Shown one piece after another: positions 16,292 to 25,332 of a stretch of 64,000 nt of DNA. The position numbers and the translations under genes were made by a program. The DNA is from Bacteroidales bacterium M3 (GTDB lineage: Bacteria > Bacteroidota > Bacteroidia > Bacteroidales > Muribaculaceae). The notes beneath the pieces were generated by a model, which was given only the letters and a program-made list of their open reading frames with translations, did no database searches and was not told where the DNA came from. Within the stretch, counting starts at the first letter, position 1. Every line of letters starts with the position of its first letter. The stretch lies in contig LUJN01000020.1 of assembly GCA_001689445.1 (NCBI GenBank), positions 1 to 64,000 on the forward strand. Direction: 5' to 3'.

Positions 16292-17193
16292 TTGTCTGCT
16301 TTTTTGCTTGCCTCAAACAGCCGGCGCTTTTCGTCGGCCGATAGAGATGTATAGCCCGATTTCCTTATCTTGTCGAGTATCTCGTCGAGGGTGTCGTTTG
16401 CGCTTTTGGCGTTTTCCTGTGGGCGTCGGCTGTTGCCCGACGGGCGGTAGTGGTAGTCACGTTGGCTGGACGGCCGTTGGCGTGGTTGCTTGGGGCGGGA
16501 GAAGATGTTGGCAATCCGGTCGAGCAGGCGGTTGAACGGGCGTGTTATGTCGCGCCCGTTGCGCAACATGCAGCCATACACCGCCCCCATCGCCGCGCCG
16601 CCGAGGTGGGCTATGTGGCCTCCGGCGTTTGTCCCGCCCATGCTTATAAGGTCTATGCCGATGGTTACTATGGCTATCCACTTGAGCGACACCTCGCCGA
16701 GGAAGAGAAGCCCTACCTTATAGTCGGGATGGGCTATGGCGGTGGCGGTGACTATCGCGATGACCGATGCCGACGAGCCGATGAGCCATCCGGCAGTGTG
16801 GGAAAAGGCCGGCAGCAGATTGTAGACGCCAAGGAAGGCGAGCGCGCCCGCTACGCCGCCATAGATGTAGAGGGCGACGAGGCGGCGTGAGGTGTCGGTG
16901 AGCATGAATATCTGCCCGAACCAGTAGAACCACAGCATGTTGAACAGTATGTGCAGTGCGTCATACTGTGAGAACATGTAAGTGACAACAGTCCATGGCA
17001 TCCTCGATAACGTCGCGGGGTCAGAGGGCAATTCCACCCAATGGAGCCACCACGCTTCCGGGATGCCTGACAGGGCACATACGAGTGCGCCGATGCGGAG
17101 CAGCAGAAATACCCCGACGTTGATGAATATCAGTTTTATCAACATCGAGCCGGTGGTATAGTGGTAGCGCAGGGTGTCAATAATACGTGCCAT
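16288..17193 (-). CDS. Rhomboid-family intramembrane serine protease 2
   Basis: 301 aa. Six membrane segments; the serine motif is GSSASV (Ser 141 by alignment with GxSG) and the histidine is in HIAHLGG (His 196). HILFNMLWFYWFG is the family's loop-1/TM2 signature. The last 90 residues are soluble, basic and Pro/Gln-rich, ending in a helical KIRKSGYTSLSADEKRRLFEASKK stretch found in many bacterial rhomboids; it may bind another protein. The usual Gly after the catalytic serine is replaced by Ala-Ser. It starts inside the upstream rhomboid gene (17-bp overlap). Confidence 0.88.
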   Translation of the reverse strand: MARIIDTLRYHYTTGSMLIKLIFINVGVFLLLRIGALVCALSGIPEAWWLHWVELPSDPATLSRMPWTVVTYMFSQYDALHILFNMLWFYWFGQIFMLTDTSRRLVALYIYGGVAGALAFLGVYNLLPAFSHTAGWLIGSSASVIAIVTATAIAHPDYKVGLLFLGEVSLKWIAIVTIGIDLISMGGTNAGGHIAHLGGAAMGAVYGCMLRNGRDITRPFNRLLDRIANIFSRPKQPRQRPSSQRDYHYRPSGNSRRPQENAKSANDTLDEILDKIRKSGYTSLSADEKRRLFEASKKADK

Positions 17194-17938
17194 GTATCGT
17201 GCCGTTACGTTTCCAATAGAATATCATGAGGAAGCCGAATATCATGCCGCCGAGGTGGGCGAAGTGGGCCACACTCGACATCGTGCCGCTAACGCCGAAG
17301 AACAGTTCTATCACCCCATACCCGAGCACCATCCATTTGGCCTTGATGGGGACGGGGATAAACATCAGATAGAGCGGACGGTTGGGGAATATCATGCCGA
17401 AAGCCAGCAGGATGCCGAATACCGCGCCTGAGGCCCCGATGGTGACGAGCGAGTTGGCGACCATCGAGCTGAATTCTGCTGCCTGAGATGCAAACTCGGG
17501 CAGTGCCAGTATTTCTTTGGCCTGTGAAGTGGCTATCCCGTTGAGACGTGCGAGTGCGGTCACAGTCATGTCGCCGAGGGTCAATCCCCACACGAGTTCC
17601 TGAACGAGTGCCGCCCCTATACCTGTCGACAGGTAGTAGAACAGGTAACGCTTTGACCCGAGCACACGCTCCAGTGTAAGCCCGAACATGAACAGGGTGA
17701 ACATGTTGAAAAACAGGTGGGCGATACTGTCGGTCGAGTGCATGAACATGTAGGTGACAAGCTGTGCCGGATTGAAGTCCTCGGCGGTGAAATAGTGGAG
17801 ACCTCCGTATTTGATGAAGTCAATCCCGGTGCGCTGCGGCAAGATGAGCATGGCGAGCCACACGATGAAATTGATAATAATCAAATTCTTTGTCACCGGG
17901 GGCATATTCCTGAAAAAAGAGTTTCCTTGATTGAACAT
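17177..17938 (-). CDS. Rhomboid-family intramembrane serine protease 1
   Basis: 253 aa, first gene of the rhomboid/EEP operon. Catalytic serine in GASGAVFG (Ser 170) and histidine in AHFAHLGG (His 228); HLFFNMFTLFMFG is the expected loop-1 signature. About 50 residues (115-165) sit between TM3 and the catalytic helix, longer than usual and rich in Ala/Glu, probably a soluble insert. It cleaves single-pass membrane proteins inside the bilayer; its substrates are unknown, though the co-encoded membrane-anchored EEP proteins are obvious candidates to test. Confidence 0.9.
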   Translation of the reverse strand: MFNQGNSFFRNMPPVTKNLIIINFIVWLAMLILPQRTGIDFIKYGGLHYFTAEDFNPAQLVTYMFMHSTDSIAHLFFNMFTLFMFGLTLERVLGSKRYLFYYLSTGIGAALVQELVWGLTLGDMTVTALARLNGIATSQAKEILALPEFASQAAEFSSMVANSLVTIGASGAVFGILLAFGMIFPNRPLYLMFIPVPIKAKWMVLGYGVIELFFGVSGTMSSVAHFAHLGGMIFGFLMIFYWKRNGTIHGTYY

Positions 17939-17963
17939 TGGTTTTGCGGATAAATACAGGGCA

Positions 17964-17998
17964 CAAATATACTAATTTTTTGCCGAGCGGGAGTGTCA
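17964..17998 (-). promoter_or_regulatory. Promoter region of the rhomboid/EEP operon with partial hairpin repeat
   Basis: TATATTTG on the minus strand (plus 17964-17971) is a perfect -7 element, 26 bp before ATG 17938. Just upstream, TTTTTTGCCGAGCGGGAGTGTC (17975-17996) resembles one arm of the repeat at 35701. Confidence 0.6.
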
Positions 17999-18108
17999 AA
18001 GGCGGCAAAGGCGCGGTCAAAGATTGGAAAAAGGGATGGCTTTTAATCAGAATATTGTGCCCGTGGAGGATTTGTGGGGAAAATTTCGTACTTTTTTGGA
18101 AATAATAG

Positions 18109-18138
18109 TTTGTTTTTCAATTTTTAAGCCTATATTTG
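18109..18138 (+). promoter_or_regulatory. Promoter of the HU gene
   Basis: TTTG at 18109-18112, an 18-bp spacer and TATATTTG at 18131-18138: close to the full Bacteroidetes consensus. The leader before ATG 18183 is about 38 nt. Confidence 0.8.
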
Positions 18139-18182
18139 TAGCAGTGTAAAAATCCAAGATCTAACAATAATCTTTACTCATT

Positions 18183-18449
18183 ATGAACAAAACAGACTTA
18201 ATCAATGAAATCGCGGCAAAGGCCGAGCTCTCCAAGGTAGACGCAAAAAAGGCTCTTGATGCAGTCCTTGAAAGCATCAGTCAGGCTCTTGCCAACGATG
18301 ACAAGGTGGCTCTTATCGGCTTCGGTACTTTCTCGGTGACTGAGAAGGGCGCACGCACAGGCATTAATCCCCAGACCAAGCAGAAAATTGAAATTCCCGC
18401 CCGCAAGGTTGTGAAATTCAAGCCGGGCGCCGACCTCGAAATAAAGTAA
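18183..18449 (+). CDS. HU-family DNA-binding protein
   Basis: 88 aa, the standard length of HU. It has the helical dimerisation half (MNKTDLINEIAAKAELSK), the GFGTFSV turn, and the DNA-binding beta arm with ARTGINPQTKQKIEIPA and VVKFKPG. It bends and compacts chromosomal DNA as a homodimer or heterodimer. A strong promoter and terminator frame a single-gene, likely abundant transcript. Confidence 0.96.
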   Translation: MNKTDLINEIAAKAELSKVDAKKALDAVLESISQALANDDKVALIGFGTFSVTEKGARTGINPQTKQKIEIPARKVVKFKPGADLEIK

Positions 18450-18472
18450 CCTTCCCCATTCACTAAAGAATA

Positions 18473-18509
18473 CACGACGGGACGCCATCATCCATGGCGT
18501 CCCGTCGTG
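18473..18509 (+). terminator. Terminator after the HU gene
   Basis: A perfect 16-bp stem, CACGACGGGACGCCAT (18473-18488) with 18494-18509, and a 5-nt loop. It lies between convergent genes and may serve both. Confidence 0.8.
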
Positions 18510-18541
18510 CTGTATTATATGTCCATAAGTCTCTAATATCC

Positions 18542-18718
18542 CTATATTTGCTTATCGGACTCGTCGTCATTCGGCTTTTTGATGGTGATTTTGATGTCAG
18601 TCTTAAATATAGGTTCATCATCATCGGCCACATCCATCGCAAATTTAATAAGCCCCCACCCATATATAAGTGCGCAGATGACGATTATAATACCGATAAT
18701 ATGACCTAATAATGACAT
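18542..18718 (-). CDS. Small single-pass membrane protein
   Basis: 58 aa: a hydrophobic N-terminal helix (MSLLGHIIGIIIVICALIYG) and an acidic then lysine-rich cytoplasmic or periplasmic tail (DVADDDEPIFKTDIKITIKK). An ATG at 18760 is in frame but lies upstream of a perfect TATATTTG -7 element (plus 18745-18752), so the shorter start at 18718 is preferred. No recognised family; the coherent topology and the promoter argue that it is real. Confidence 0.55.
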   Translation of the reverse strand: MSLLGHIIGIIIVICALIYGWGLIKFAMDVADDDEPIFKTDIKITIKKPNDDESDKQI

Positions 18719-18744
18719 AATTGTAAGGTATTCCACAAAAAAAG

Positions 18745-18752
18745 CAAATATA
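18745..18752 (-). promoter_or_regulatory. -7 element of the small membrane protein gene
   Basis: TATATTTG on the minus strand, 27 bp before the ATG at 18718. It is the reason to reject the longer start. Confidence 0.5.
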
Positions 18753-18888
18753 TTCCACAAACCAAAGGAAATTCGGCTTGTGCCCTAAAAAGAAAGGTTT
18801 GAGAAATCAGTAAAATATTGGATTCGTTCGGTCGAAAGGTTCGATTACGTTCTGAGGGGAGCGTGGGTTGCTTTGTCAGTGCTTTGTG

Positions 18889-18928
18889 AAAAATAAAAAT
18901 CCCTTGTGAATCAAGTGATTACAAGGGA
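18889..18928 (-). terminator. Terminator of tRNA-Leu
   Basis: In the minus-strand transcript TCCCTTGT (18928-18921) pairs with ACAAGGGA (18907-18900), followed by TTTTTATTTTT. Confidence 0.85.
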
Positions 18929-18935
18929 TATAAAG

Positions 18936-19017
18936 TGCGCATGAAGGGACTCGAACCCCCACGTCCTGAGACATTAGATCCTAAGTCTAACGCGGCTACC
19001 AATTACGCCACATGCGC
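18936..19017 (-). tRNA. tRNA-Leu (anticodon TAG)
   Basis: 82 nt. The acceptor arm GCGCATG pairs with CATGCGC, with discriminator A. The anticodon stem-loop reads AGACTTAGGATCT with TAG in the loop. A long variable arm (TGTCTCAGGACGT region) marks a class II tRNA. The T arm is GTGGGGGTTCGAGTCCC. No CCA is encoded. It reads CUA and probably other CUN codons. Confidence 0.95.
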
Positions 19018-19122
19018 GGGATATGTGGTGCAAAGATAGCTATTGCGGGGGGATTTTCCAAATTTCCCGGGCGAAAAGTGCCGTCGGGCGGCTGAAGTAC
19101 CGCTGCCGGGCGGGTGGGGCGG

Positions 19123-19416
19123 TCAGATGCTGCGCTCGATGTTCCACACGAAGGCGCGGAGGCCGAGCTTGGGGGTCTCGACATCCATGCCGTGCAGGAA
19201 GTCGAGGACGGCGTCGACACGATGGTCCTCGACTACGGTGATTATCGCCGAGGCGAGCGAGGGCCATGCATGGGAGCCGTAGTGGGGTTCGCCTGTGTGG
19301 CTGCCGCGCCCCTGCACCTCCTGCCAGGCTGTAAAGCCGCGGCAGTTGAGGCGTTCAAGGGTGCTGACTATGCGCTCATAATAGGCTTGGTCGAATGTTA
19401 TGAGTATCGATTTCAT
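19123..19416 (-). CDS. PII-like protein associated with an RND transporter (PG0541 type)
   Basis: 97 aa with a ferredoxin-like, PII-type layout: it begins MKSILITFDQAYYERIVSTLE, a regulator-like beta-alpha unit, has a glycine/histidine loop (GRGSHTGEPHYGSHAW) in the place of the PII T-loop, and a second beta-alpha unit (ASAIITVVEDHRVDAVLDFL). It overlaps the RND pump gene by 4 bp, so the pair is co-translated. The family is known as transporter-associated in Bacteroidetes. The His-rich loop suggests metal binding, and with the pump this hints at sensing or gating of a metal or metabolite. That is inference. Confidence 0.75.
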   Translation of the reverse strand: MKSILITFDQAYYERIVSTLERLNCRGFTAWQEVQGRGSHTGEPHYGSHAWPSLASAIITVVEDHRVDAVLDFLHGMDVETPKLGLRAFVWNIERSI

Positions 19417-22400
19417 TTCTGGAGTGCTTTACGGATGTTCTTACGGTTGCGCTTCACGCCGTTGTGGGCGAATATGCAGTAGAGTGCGGGCACAAACAGC
19501 AGTGTGAGGATGGTCGAGAAGGTGAGACCGCCGATGACGGCTGTACCCATCGGACGCCACATCTCCGCGCCTTGTCCCGAACCGACCGCCATCGGTATCA
19601 TGCCGAGGATGGTGGTGAGGGTGGTCATCACCACGGGGCGCAGACGCGACTTGCCGCCCTGTATCACCGACTGGCGTATTGACAACCCGCGCTCGCGGTT
19701 GAGGGTGATGTAGTCGATGAGCACGATACCGTTTTTCACCACAATACCGATAAGCATGATCGCTCCAATCATCGACATGACGTTGAGGGTGTGCCCCGAG
19801 ATGTATAGTATGATGAATACGCCCGAGAACGCAAACAGCAGCGACGTCATAATGATGCCCGGATAGGTGTAGCTCTCAAACTGTGCCGCCATGACGATGT
19901 AGACAAGAATGACGATGAGTACGGCGAGCGTGAGCAGGTCGGTGAACGAGTCCTGCTGGTCCTCGTAGCTTCCTGCAAGCCCGATGGAGATGCCTTGCGG
20001 CAGGTCCATGTCGTCAATCATTATCTGTGACTGCTCGACGACGGCACTCATCGGTACGCCCGACACGACGGTCGACACGGTGATGATGCGCTGCCGGTCC
20101 TTGCGCTCGATAGTCGGAGGGGTAAACCGCTCCACGACCTTGCCGACATCCTTGATGCGCACGCCCTTGCCCTGTGCGTTGTAGATGAGGATGTTCTCGA
20201 TGTCGGCTATAGAGGTGCGGTGTTCGGGGGCATACATCACCTTGATGTCATACTCCTCGCCGTCCTCGCGGAAGTAGGATGCGAGCGAGCCGTTGATGCG
20301 GTTGCGCAGGTAGGTGGCTGCCGTCTGGAGGTTGAGCCCGTATATGGCGAGCTTCTCGCGGTCGAAGTCTACCTGATACTCGGGTTGGTAGTCGGCACGC
20401 GACACGGTGATGTCGGCGGTGCCGGGTATGTCGCGCAGTATGCGCACGAGTTTCTGTGCCACGGAGTCGGTCTCGGTGAAGTCGTAGCCGTATATCTCAT
20501 ACTCGATGATGGACTGACCGCCCATACCCTGTCCGCGAGAACCGCCGACGTTGACCTGGGCTTTCTTGAACTCGGGGTAGTGTTTGAGGTCCTCGCGCAT
20601 CAGTCCGGCAATCTCGGTGATTGAACGGTCGCGGTCGCCGGGGTCGGTCAATGTGATGTTCATCGAGATGATATGCGGGCCGTTGTCGCTCAACGAGGCG
20701 AAGGTGTTGTCGCTCGATGCCTGTCCGGTGGTGTAGTTGAACACCTTTATTTCGGGGTACTTCTGCATCCACTCGTTGTAGAGCCGCTTGGACGCCTCCT
20801 GGGCTATCTCGACGCGTGTGCCGATGGGCAACTCCAGCGACACGCCGAGGCGGCCGTTGTCGCTCACGGGGAAGAATTCTGTGCCCACTCCCTTCATCAG
20901 GAATATCGAGCCGACAAACGTGGCAAGACATATGATGATGGTGACGGTCTTGTGTCCCACCACGAGGCGCAACAGGCGTGCGTAGCCGTTGTCGAAAGCG
21001 TCGAGACCCTTGTTTATGGGGGTGAAAAAGATGGTGTAGAGCTTGCTGTGGCGGTTATTGAGGCGCAGCATCTGCGAGCAGAGCATCGGGGTGAGGGTGA
21101 GTGCGCATGTGGTTGAAATCACCATCATGATAGTCACCATCCATCCGAGCTGGCGGAAGAGTACGCCGGTCATGCCCGTGACGAGAGTCAGAGGGAAGAA
21201 TACCGCTATAAGGGTCAGGGTAGATGCGATAACCGAGATGGCGACCTCGTTGGTGCCGTGCACGGCGGCCTGTTTGGGGTCGGAGCCGCGCTCGATGTGG
21301 GTCGTCACGTTCTCCAGCACCACTATGGCGTCATCGACCACCATACCGATGGAGATTGACAGCGACGACAGCGACACGATGTTGAGAGAGTTGCCCGTGA
21401 CGGCGAGGTAGATGAACGAGGCGATGAGCGAGATGGGTATCGTGATGACGATAATCATCGTGGCGCGCCAGCGTCCGAGGAAGAAGAACACCACAATCAC
21501 CACGAACAGCAGCGCGTAGAGGACTGTCTCCACGAGCGACGCGATGGTGTTGCGTATATTGTCGGAGGTGTCGACGATGATGCCGAGCTTGACGTCGGAG
21601 GGGAGTCGCTTCTGGAGCGAGGGGAGCATGTCGAGCACCTTGTTGGATATCTCGACGGAGTTGGCGCCGCTCTGCTTCTGGATGACAATCATCGCACCCT
21701 TCTCGCCATTGTTGAAGGTCTGCTGTGCGCGCTCCTCAAGCGAGTCATCGACGCGTGCGACGTCGCGCAGGTAGATGTTGCGGCCATCTTTTGACCCGAC
21801 GACTATATCCTTCATCTGGTCGGAGGAGACAAATTCACCCTGCACGCGCAGCGAGTAGGTGTCGGAACCGATGTCGAATGAGCCGCCGGGGATGTTGCGG
21901 TTTTCGGCGGCTATAATCGACGAGATGGTCTCGATTGACAGCCCGTAGGCCTCAAGGCGCACGGGGTCTACATATATATGTATCTCACGCTTGGGCGCGC
22001 CCGAGATGGATACCGAGCCGACGCCCGAGATGCGGGCGAGGGGGTTGGCCACCGACTCGTCGAGTATCTTGTAGAGGCCCGGCATACTCTCCGAAGCCTC
22101 GACCGAGAGCAGCACGATAGGTATCATGTCGCTTGAGAACTTGAAGATAATCGGGGTCTCGGCGTTGTCGGGGAGCTGGCTTTTCACCATGTCGAGCTTG
22201 TCGCGCACGTCGTTGGTGAGCACGTCGATATCCTCGCCGTACTCAAACTCCAGCGTTATCACCGAGATGTTCTCGCGCGACTTTGAGGTGATATGCTTCA
22301 GGTTGTTGACGGCGTTGAGGCTGTTTTCGAGCGGGCGTGTCACGTTTTGCTCGATATCCGAGGCGCTCGCCCCGGAGTAGGTGGTGAGCACCATGATGGT

Positions 22401-22529
22401 ATTGGTCTCTACGTCGGGATAGAGGTCGATGGGGAGAGTCGACAGGGAAAACAAGCCGAGAATAGCCACCGCCACAAAACACAGGGTGGTCATAATCGGG
22501 CGTTTTACCGCACTTGCATATAGGCTCAT
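19413..22529 (-). CDS. RND efflux pump, AcrB/HAE1-type inner-membrane subunit
   Basis: 1038 aa, the standard RND length, with 12 membrane segments and two large periplasmic loops. TM4 has GMVVDDAIVVLEN, the paired aspartates of the proton relay; the second half has IMLIGIVVKNGIVLIDY. The N-terminus (MSLYASAVKRPIMTTLCFVAV) is typical. The TM4 acidic pair and absence of a DxxxTE-type TM4 motif favour the HAE (drug/organic) group over heavy-metal pumps, though the adjoining His-rich PII-like protein leaves this open. Operon order: outer-membrane channel, adaptor, pump, PII-like protein. Confidence 0.95.
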   Translation of the reverse strand: MSLYASAVKRPIMTTLCFVAVAILGLFSLSTLPIDLYPDVETNTIMVLTTYSGASASDIEQNVTRPLENSLNAVNNLKHITSKSRENISVITLEFEYGEDIDVLTNDVRDKLDMVKSQLPDNAETPIIFKFSSDMIPIVLLSVEASESMPGLYKILDESVANPLARISGVGSVSISGAPKREIHIYVDPVRLEAYGLSIETISSIIAAENRNIPGGSFDIGSDTYSLRVQGEFVSSDQMKDIVVGSKDGRNIYLRDVARVDDSLEERAQQTFNNGEKGAMIVIQKQSGANSVEISNKVLDMLPSLQKRLPSDVKLGIIVDTSDNIRNTIASLVETVLYALLFVVIVVFFFLGRWRATMIIVITIPISLIASFIYLAVTGNSLNIVSLSSLSISIGMVVDDAIVVLENVTTHIERGSDPKQAAVHGTNEVAISVIASTLTLIAVFFPLTLVTGMTGVLFRQLGWMVTIMMVISTTCALTLTPMLCSQMLRLNNRHSKLYTIFFTPINKGLDAFDNGYARLLRLVVGHKTVTIIICLATFVGSIFLMKGVGTEFFPVSDNGRLGVSLELPIGTRVEIAQEASKRLYNEWMQKYPEIKVFNYTTGQASSDNTFASLSDNGPHIISMNITLTDPGDRDRSITEIAGLMREDLKHYPEFKKAQVNVGGSRGQGMGGQSIIEYEIYGYDFTETDSVAQKLVRILRDIPGTADITVSRADYQPEYQVDFDREKLAIYGLNLQTAATYLRNRINGSLASYFREDGEEYDIKVMYAPEHRTSIADIENILIYNAQGKGVRIKDVGKVVERFTPPTIERKDRQRIITVSTVVSGVPMSAVVEQSQIMIDDMDLPQGISIGLAGSYEDQQDSFTDLLTLAVLIVILVYIVMAAQFESYTYPGIIMTSLLFAFSGVFIILYISGHTLNVMSMIGAIMLIGIVVKNGIVLIDYITLNRERGLSIRQSVIQGGKSRLRPVVMTTLTTILGMIPMAVGSGQGAEMWRPMGTAVIGGLTFSTILTLLFVPALYCIFAHNGVKRNRKNIRKALQK

Positions 22530-22567
22530 ATCGTTGGTTGTCTATGGGGGTTAAACGACTCTCGTTG

Positions 22568-23638
22568 TTATTGCTTGTTGTCGGTTGCGGATGCCGGTGT
22601 ATCCTTGGCGGCAGCCTTGTTGATGACCTCGACTGCCACGCCGTCGGCGAGGCGCGTCTGTCCTGTCACCACCACTTCCGCGCCGTCCTCGACACCCGAC
22701 AGCAGCTCGTAGGCGTCGTCGAGACGCTGGCCAAGCTCGACCTTGTTGAACGACACCTTGCCGTCGGCTCCGAGCACATATACATACTTGTCTCCCGAGC
22801 CGGTCTGCTTGACGATGGCGCGGTCGGGTACGACTACGTTGTTGGCCGAGCCAAAGTTAAGCTCGACGCGGGCGAACATGCCGGGGCGCACGCGCTCGTC
22901 ATTGTTGGGTATCTCTATCTCCACGGTGAATGTGCGCGTCGCCGGGTCAATGGTCGGATGGATAAGCGACACCTTGCCGACAAACCGCTCGTCGCCGTAG
23001 ACATCGAGGTAGATGTCGGCCGGCATTCCCATGTGCACCTTGGTGAAGTCGCTCTCGGTGACATTGATCATCACTTTCACCGGGCGCAACTGCTCGACCG
23101 TGAGGATGGGGAGCTGGCCCGTCATGTCGCCCGGGTCGTAGTTACGAGCCGTCACCACGCCGTTAATGGGGGAGACGAGCACGGTGTTTTCCACCATGTT
23201 GCTGTATTGGCGGCGTGCTGCGTCAAGTTCGGTCTTGAGCTGGTCGACGCTCTGCTGCGTGCCGCCGCCGATGCTCAGCAGCTCCACGGCGCGGTTGTAC
23301 TCGCGCTCGGTGTTGTCGAGGCGCACTTTGAGTTGCTCGATGTTCACGTTGTCGAGCACCACGACGCGCTGTCCCTTGCTCACCTTTGAGCCGACATCGA
23401 CGAGTATCTGCTTGATGCGGTTGGGGGTGGAGGTGGAGATGTTGTTGGTCTTGAACGCCTCTACCGTGGCGGTGTAGCGGGCGGTCTGGTCCACCTGCTG
23501 CGACCTGACGAGCCGGGTCTCGACTTTGGGTAATTCTTCGGCATCGGACTTCTTGGCGGTCTCTTTGTCTGACGAGCCGCATGATGTAAAGGCGATTGCG
23601 ACCAGTGCGGCGCATGTCGCGCGACTTATATGTTTCAT
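22568..23638 (-). CDS. RND periplasmic adaptor (membrane fusion) lipoprotein
   Basis: 356 aa. Lipobox FTSC (Cys 20) anchors it to the inner membrane. It has the split lipoyl fold (TSTPNRIKQILVDVGSKVSKGQRV and later NTVLVSPINGVVTARNYDPGD), an alpha-helical hairpin (about residues 105-140) and a beta-barrel/membrane-proximal end (VVPDRAIVKQTGSG). It links the pump to the outer-membrane channel. It lies 38 bp before the pump gene and 17 bp after the channel gene. Confidence 0.94.
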   Translation of the reverse strand: MKHISRATCAALVAIAFTSCGSSDKETAKKSDAEELPKVETRLVRSQQVDQTARYTATVEAFKTNNISTSTPNRIKQILVDVGSKVSKGQRVVVLDNVNIEQLKVRLDNTEREYNRAVELLSIGGGTQQSVDQLKTELDAARRQYSNMVENTVLVSPINGVVTARNYDPGDMTGQLPILTVEQLRPVKVMINVTESDFTKVHMGMPADIYLDVYGDERFVGKVSLIHPTIDPATRTFTVEIEIPNNDERVRPGMFARVELNFGSANNVVVPDRAIVKQTGSGDKYVYVLGADGKVSFNKVELGQRLDDAYELLSGVEDGAEVVVTGQTRLADGVAVEVINKAAAKDTPASATDNKQ

Positions 23639-23655
23639 AATCGGTAGGGTGATGT

Positions 23656-25113
23656 TTATTTTTCGGTGACGGGTTGGTAGAGGGCCTTGTAGCGGTCGAT
23701 GTCGGCGTTGCCGAGCAGGTATTCAAGCTCGCTGTTGGCTATCAGATAGTTGTATATCGACGAGTAGTAGGAGAGACGTGCGCGGGTGAGGGCAAGACGT
23801 GCGTCGTTGAGGTCGAGGTAGGATGCCGCGCCTATCTCAAACGAGCGTTCCATTATCGAGTGGGCCTTGTCGGCCTGTGCGACGCTCTCGGCGTTGGAGG
23901 CTATCTGCTTCACGTTCTTGTTGATATTGTCCACGGCGAGGTCGACCTGCATCCTGACCGACCGTTCAAGGTTCTCGCGCTGCCAGCGCATCTCGTCGAC
24001 CTGTATGCGGGCCTGCTTGATGCGGCTGTAACGTTGTCCCCCCTCAAACAGCGGGATGTTGAGTGTCAGGCCGACCATCGAGTAAGGGTTCCATCGGAAG
24101 TTGCTGAACGCACCCCCGTTTGACATCGAGGTCCAGTTGTAGTTGAATGACAGGGCGAGCGTCGGGAACCATGCCATCTTCTGCACTGTCAGCGCGTCGT
24201 TGAGTGTGCGAGTCTGCAAGTCGAGCATACGCAGGTCGGTGTTGCCCTCTATCGAGCGGTCGATGCCGAGAGCCTCGGCATACATGTCGGCCTGGTATTC
24301 GGCAAGCCGCGTGTCGGGCTTGAGCGGTATCGAGGCGTCAATCCCCATGAGTATCGCGAGCTGAAGGGATGCCTGCTTTATGGCGATGTCCGACTGCAGC
24401 AGTTCAGGCTCGATGTTCTTAACCGCCACCTGTGAGCGCAGCACGTCATACTCCGATGCCGTGCCCACCTGAAAACGCTTCTCGTATATGTCGGCATTTA
24501 CCTTTGCATTGTCATAGCTCTCCTGCATCACCCATTTTGACTCAATGGCGAGCAGCAGGGCGTAGTAGGCGCTTTTCACCTGGTTGACGAGCGACAGGCG
24601 CGAGGCTCGCGCGCTCTCCACGTTCTGTAGTATCTGGCTGTCGCTAAGGCGAAGGGTCTTCCACAGTTGCGGGGCGATAATCGGCATGGATGCCGTGAAT
24701 CCCATGCTCCATGAATTGTCAAGACCCATCTTGATACCGTTGTCGCGCTTTGCCGCCGACGATTTGGCCTCGGCGGCAGCCTGCTCTGCCTCGTCGTCGC
24801 CGGTAGTCCCCCCGCTACCCATCGAGCCAAAGCCGTCCATGTTCATGTACATGGTCTGCTTGGCGAGGGTACGGTTATAGGTCGCTCCAAACGCCACCGA
24901 GGGCAACAGCTGCCCGATGACCTCCTTCTTGGAGTAGTCGACACGCTGTATCTCCATGTCAGCCACACGGATTGTGGGATTGTCGTTGAGGGCGACCGCT
25001 ATGCATCTGTCAAGCGAGAGCACGAGGGTGTCTGCCGGGAGTTGGGCCGCACCAAGACCGCCGCCCAGGGCGGTATATAGCGCCGCGACGGCGCCGAGAG
25101 CTGCAATTCTCAT
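23656..25113 (-). CDS. TolC-family outer-membrane efflux channel
   Basis: 485 aa from ATG 25113, which begins a signal peptide (MRIAALGAVAALYTALGGG, cleavage near GAAQ). Two coiled-coil repeat halves are seen, each with the family's hydrophobic/alanine-rich helices (for example ASRLSLVNQVKSAYYALLL and ARIQVDEMRWQRENLERSV), as is the GAASYLDLNDARLALTRARL motif. Residues about 60-80 hold a low-complexity Gly/Ala/Glu stretch between the first strands. An open frame continues far upstream, but it crosses the promoter (25151-25182) and is not coding. Confidence 0.93.
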   Translation of the reverse strand: MRIAALGAVAALYTALGGGLGAAQLPADTLVLSLDRCIAVALNDNPTIRVADMEIQRVDYSKKEVIGQLLPSVAFGATYNRTLAKQTMYMNMDGFGSMGSGGTTGDDEAEQAAAEAKSSAAKRDNGIKMGLDNSWSMGFTASMPIIAPQLWKTLRLSDSQILQNVESARASRLSLVNQVKSAYYALLLAIESKWVMQESYDNAKVNADIYEKRFQVGTASEYDVLRSQVAVKNIEPELLQSDIAIKQASLQLAILMGIDASIPLKPDTRLAEYQADMYAEALGIDRSIEGNTDLRMLDLQTRTLNDALTVQKMAWFPTLALSFNYNWTSMSNGGAFSNFRWNPYSMVGLTLNIPLFEGGQRYSRIKQARIQVDEMRWQRENLERSVRMQVDLAVDNINKNVKQIASNAESVAQADKAHSIMERSFEIGAASYLDLNDARLALTRARLSYYSSIYNYLIANSELEYLLGNADIDRYKALYQPVTEK

Positions 25114-25150
25114 TGAGATATGTGATAATACAAGTTTATGTTTGAATGGA

Positions 25151-25182
25151 CAAACATAGCGAAAATTATCGTCTTTAGCCAA
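25151..25182 (-). promoter_or_regulatory. Promoter of the RND efflux operon
   Basis: On the minus strand TTGG (plus 25179-25182) and the -7 element TATGTTTG (plus 25151-25158) are 20 bp apart. The leader is about 30 nt. This sets the start of the channel gene at 25113. Confidence 0.7.
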
Positions 25183-25308
25183 TATCTGCGATAAAAAGGT
25201 ACGGATGGTAGACAAAAATACCAATATTGGTTCTTTTTGGGATAATGGGATATGGAAAGTTTGCATACTGGTGGACGGGAGGCAATGTGGTCGTGTCGGA
25301 TAAATTAG

Positions 25309-25316
25309 TAAATTTG
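25309..25316 (+). promoter_or_regulatory. -7 element of tcdA
   Basis: TAAATTTG, 16 bp before ATG 25333; the leader would be only about 10 nt. It is divergent from the efflux promoter. Confidence 0.6.
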
Positions 25317-25332
25317 TGCAAAAATAGAGAAT

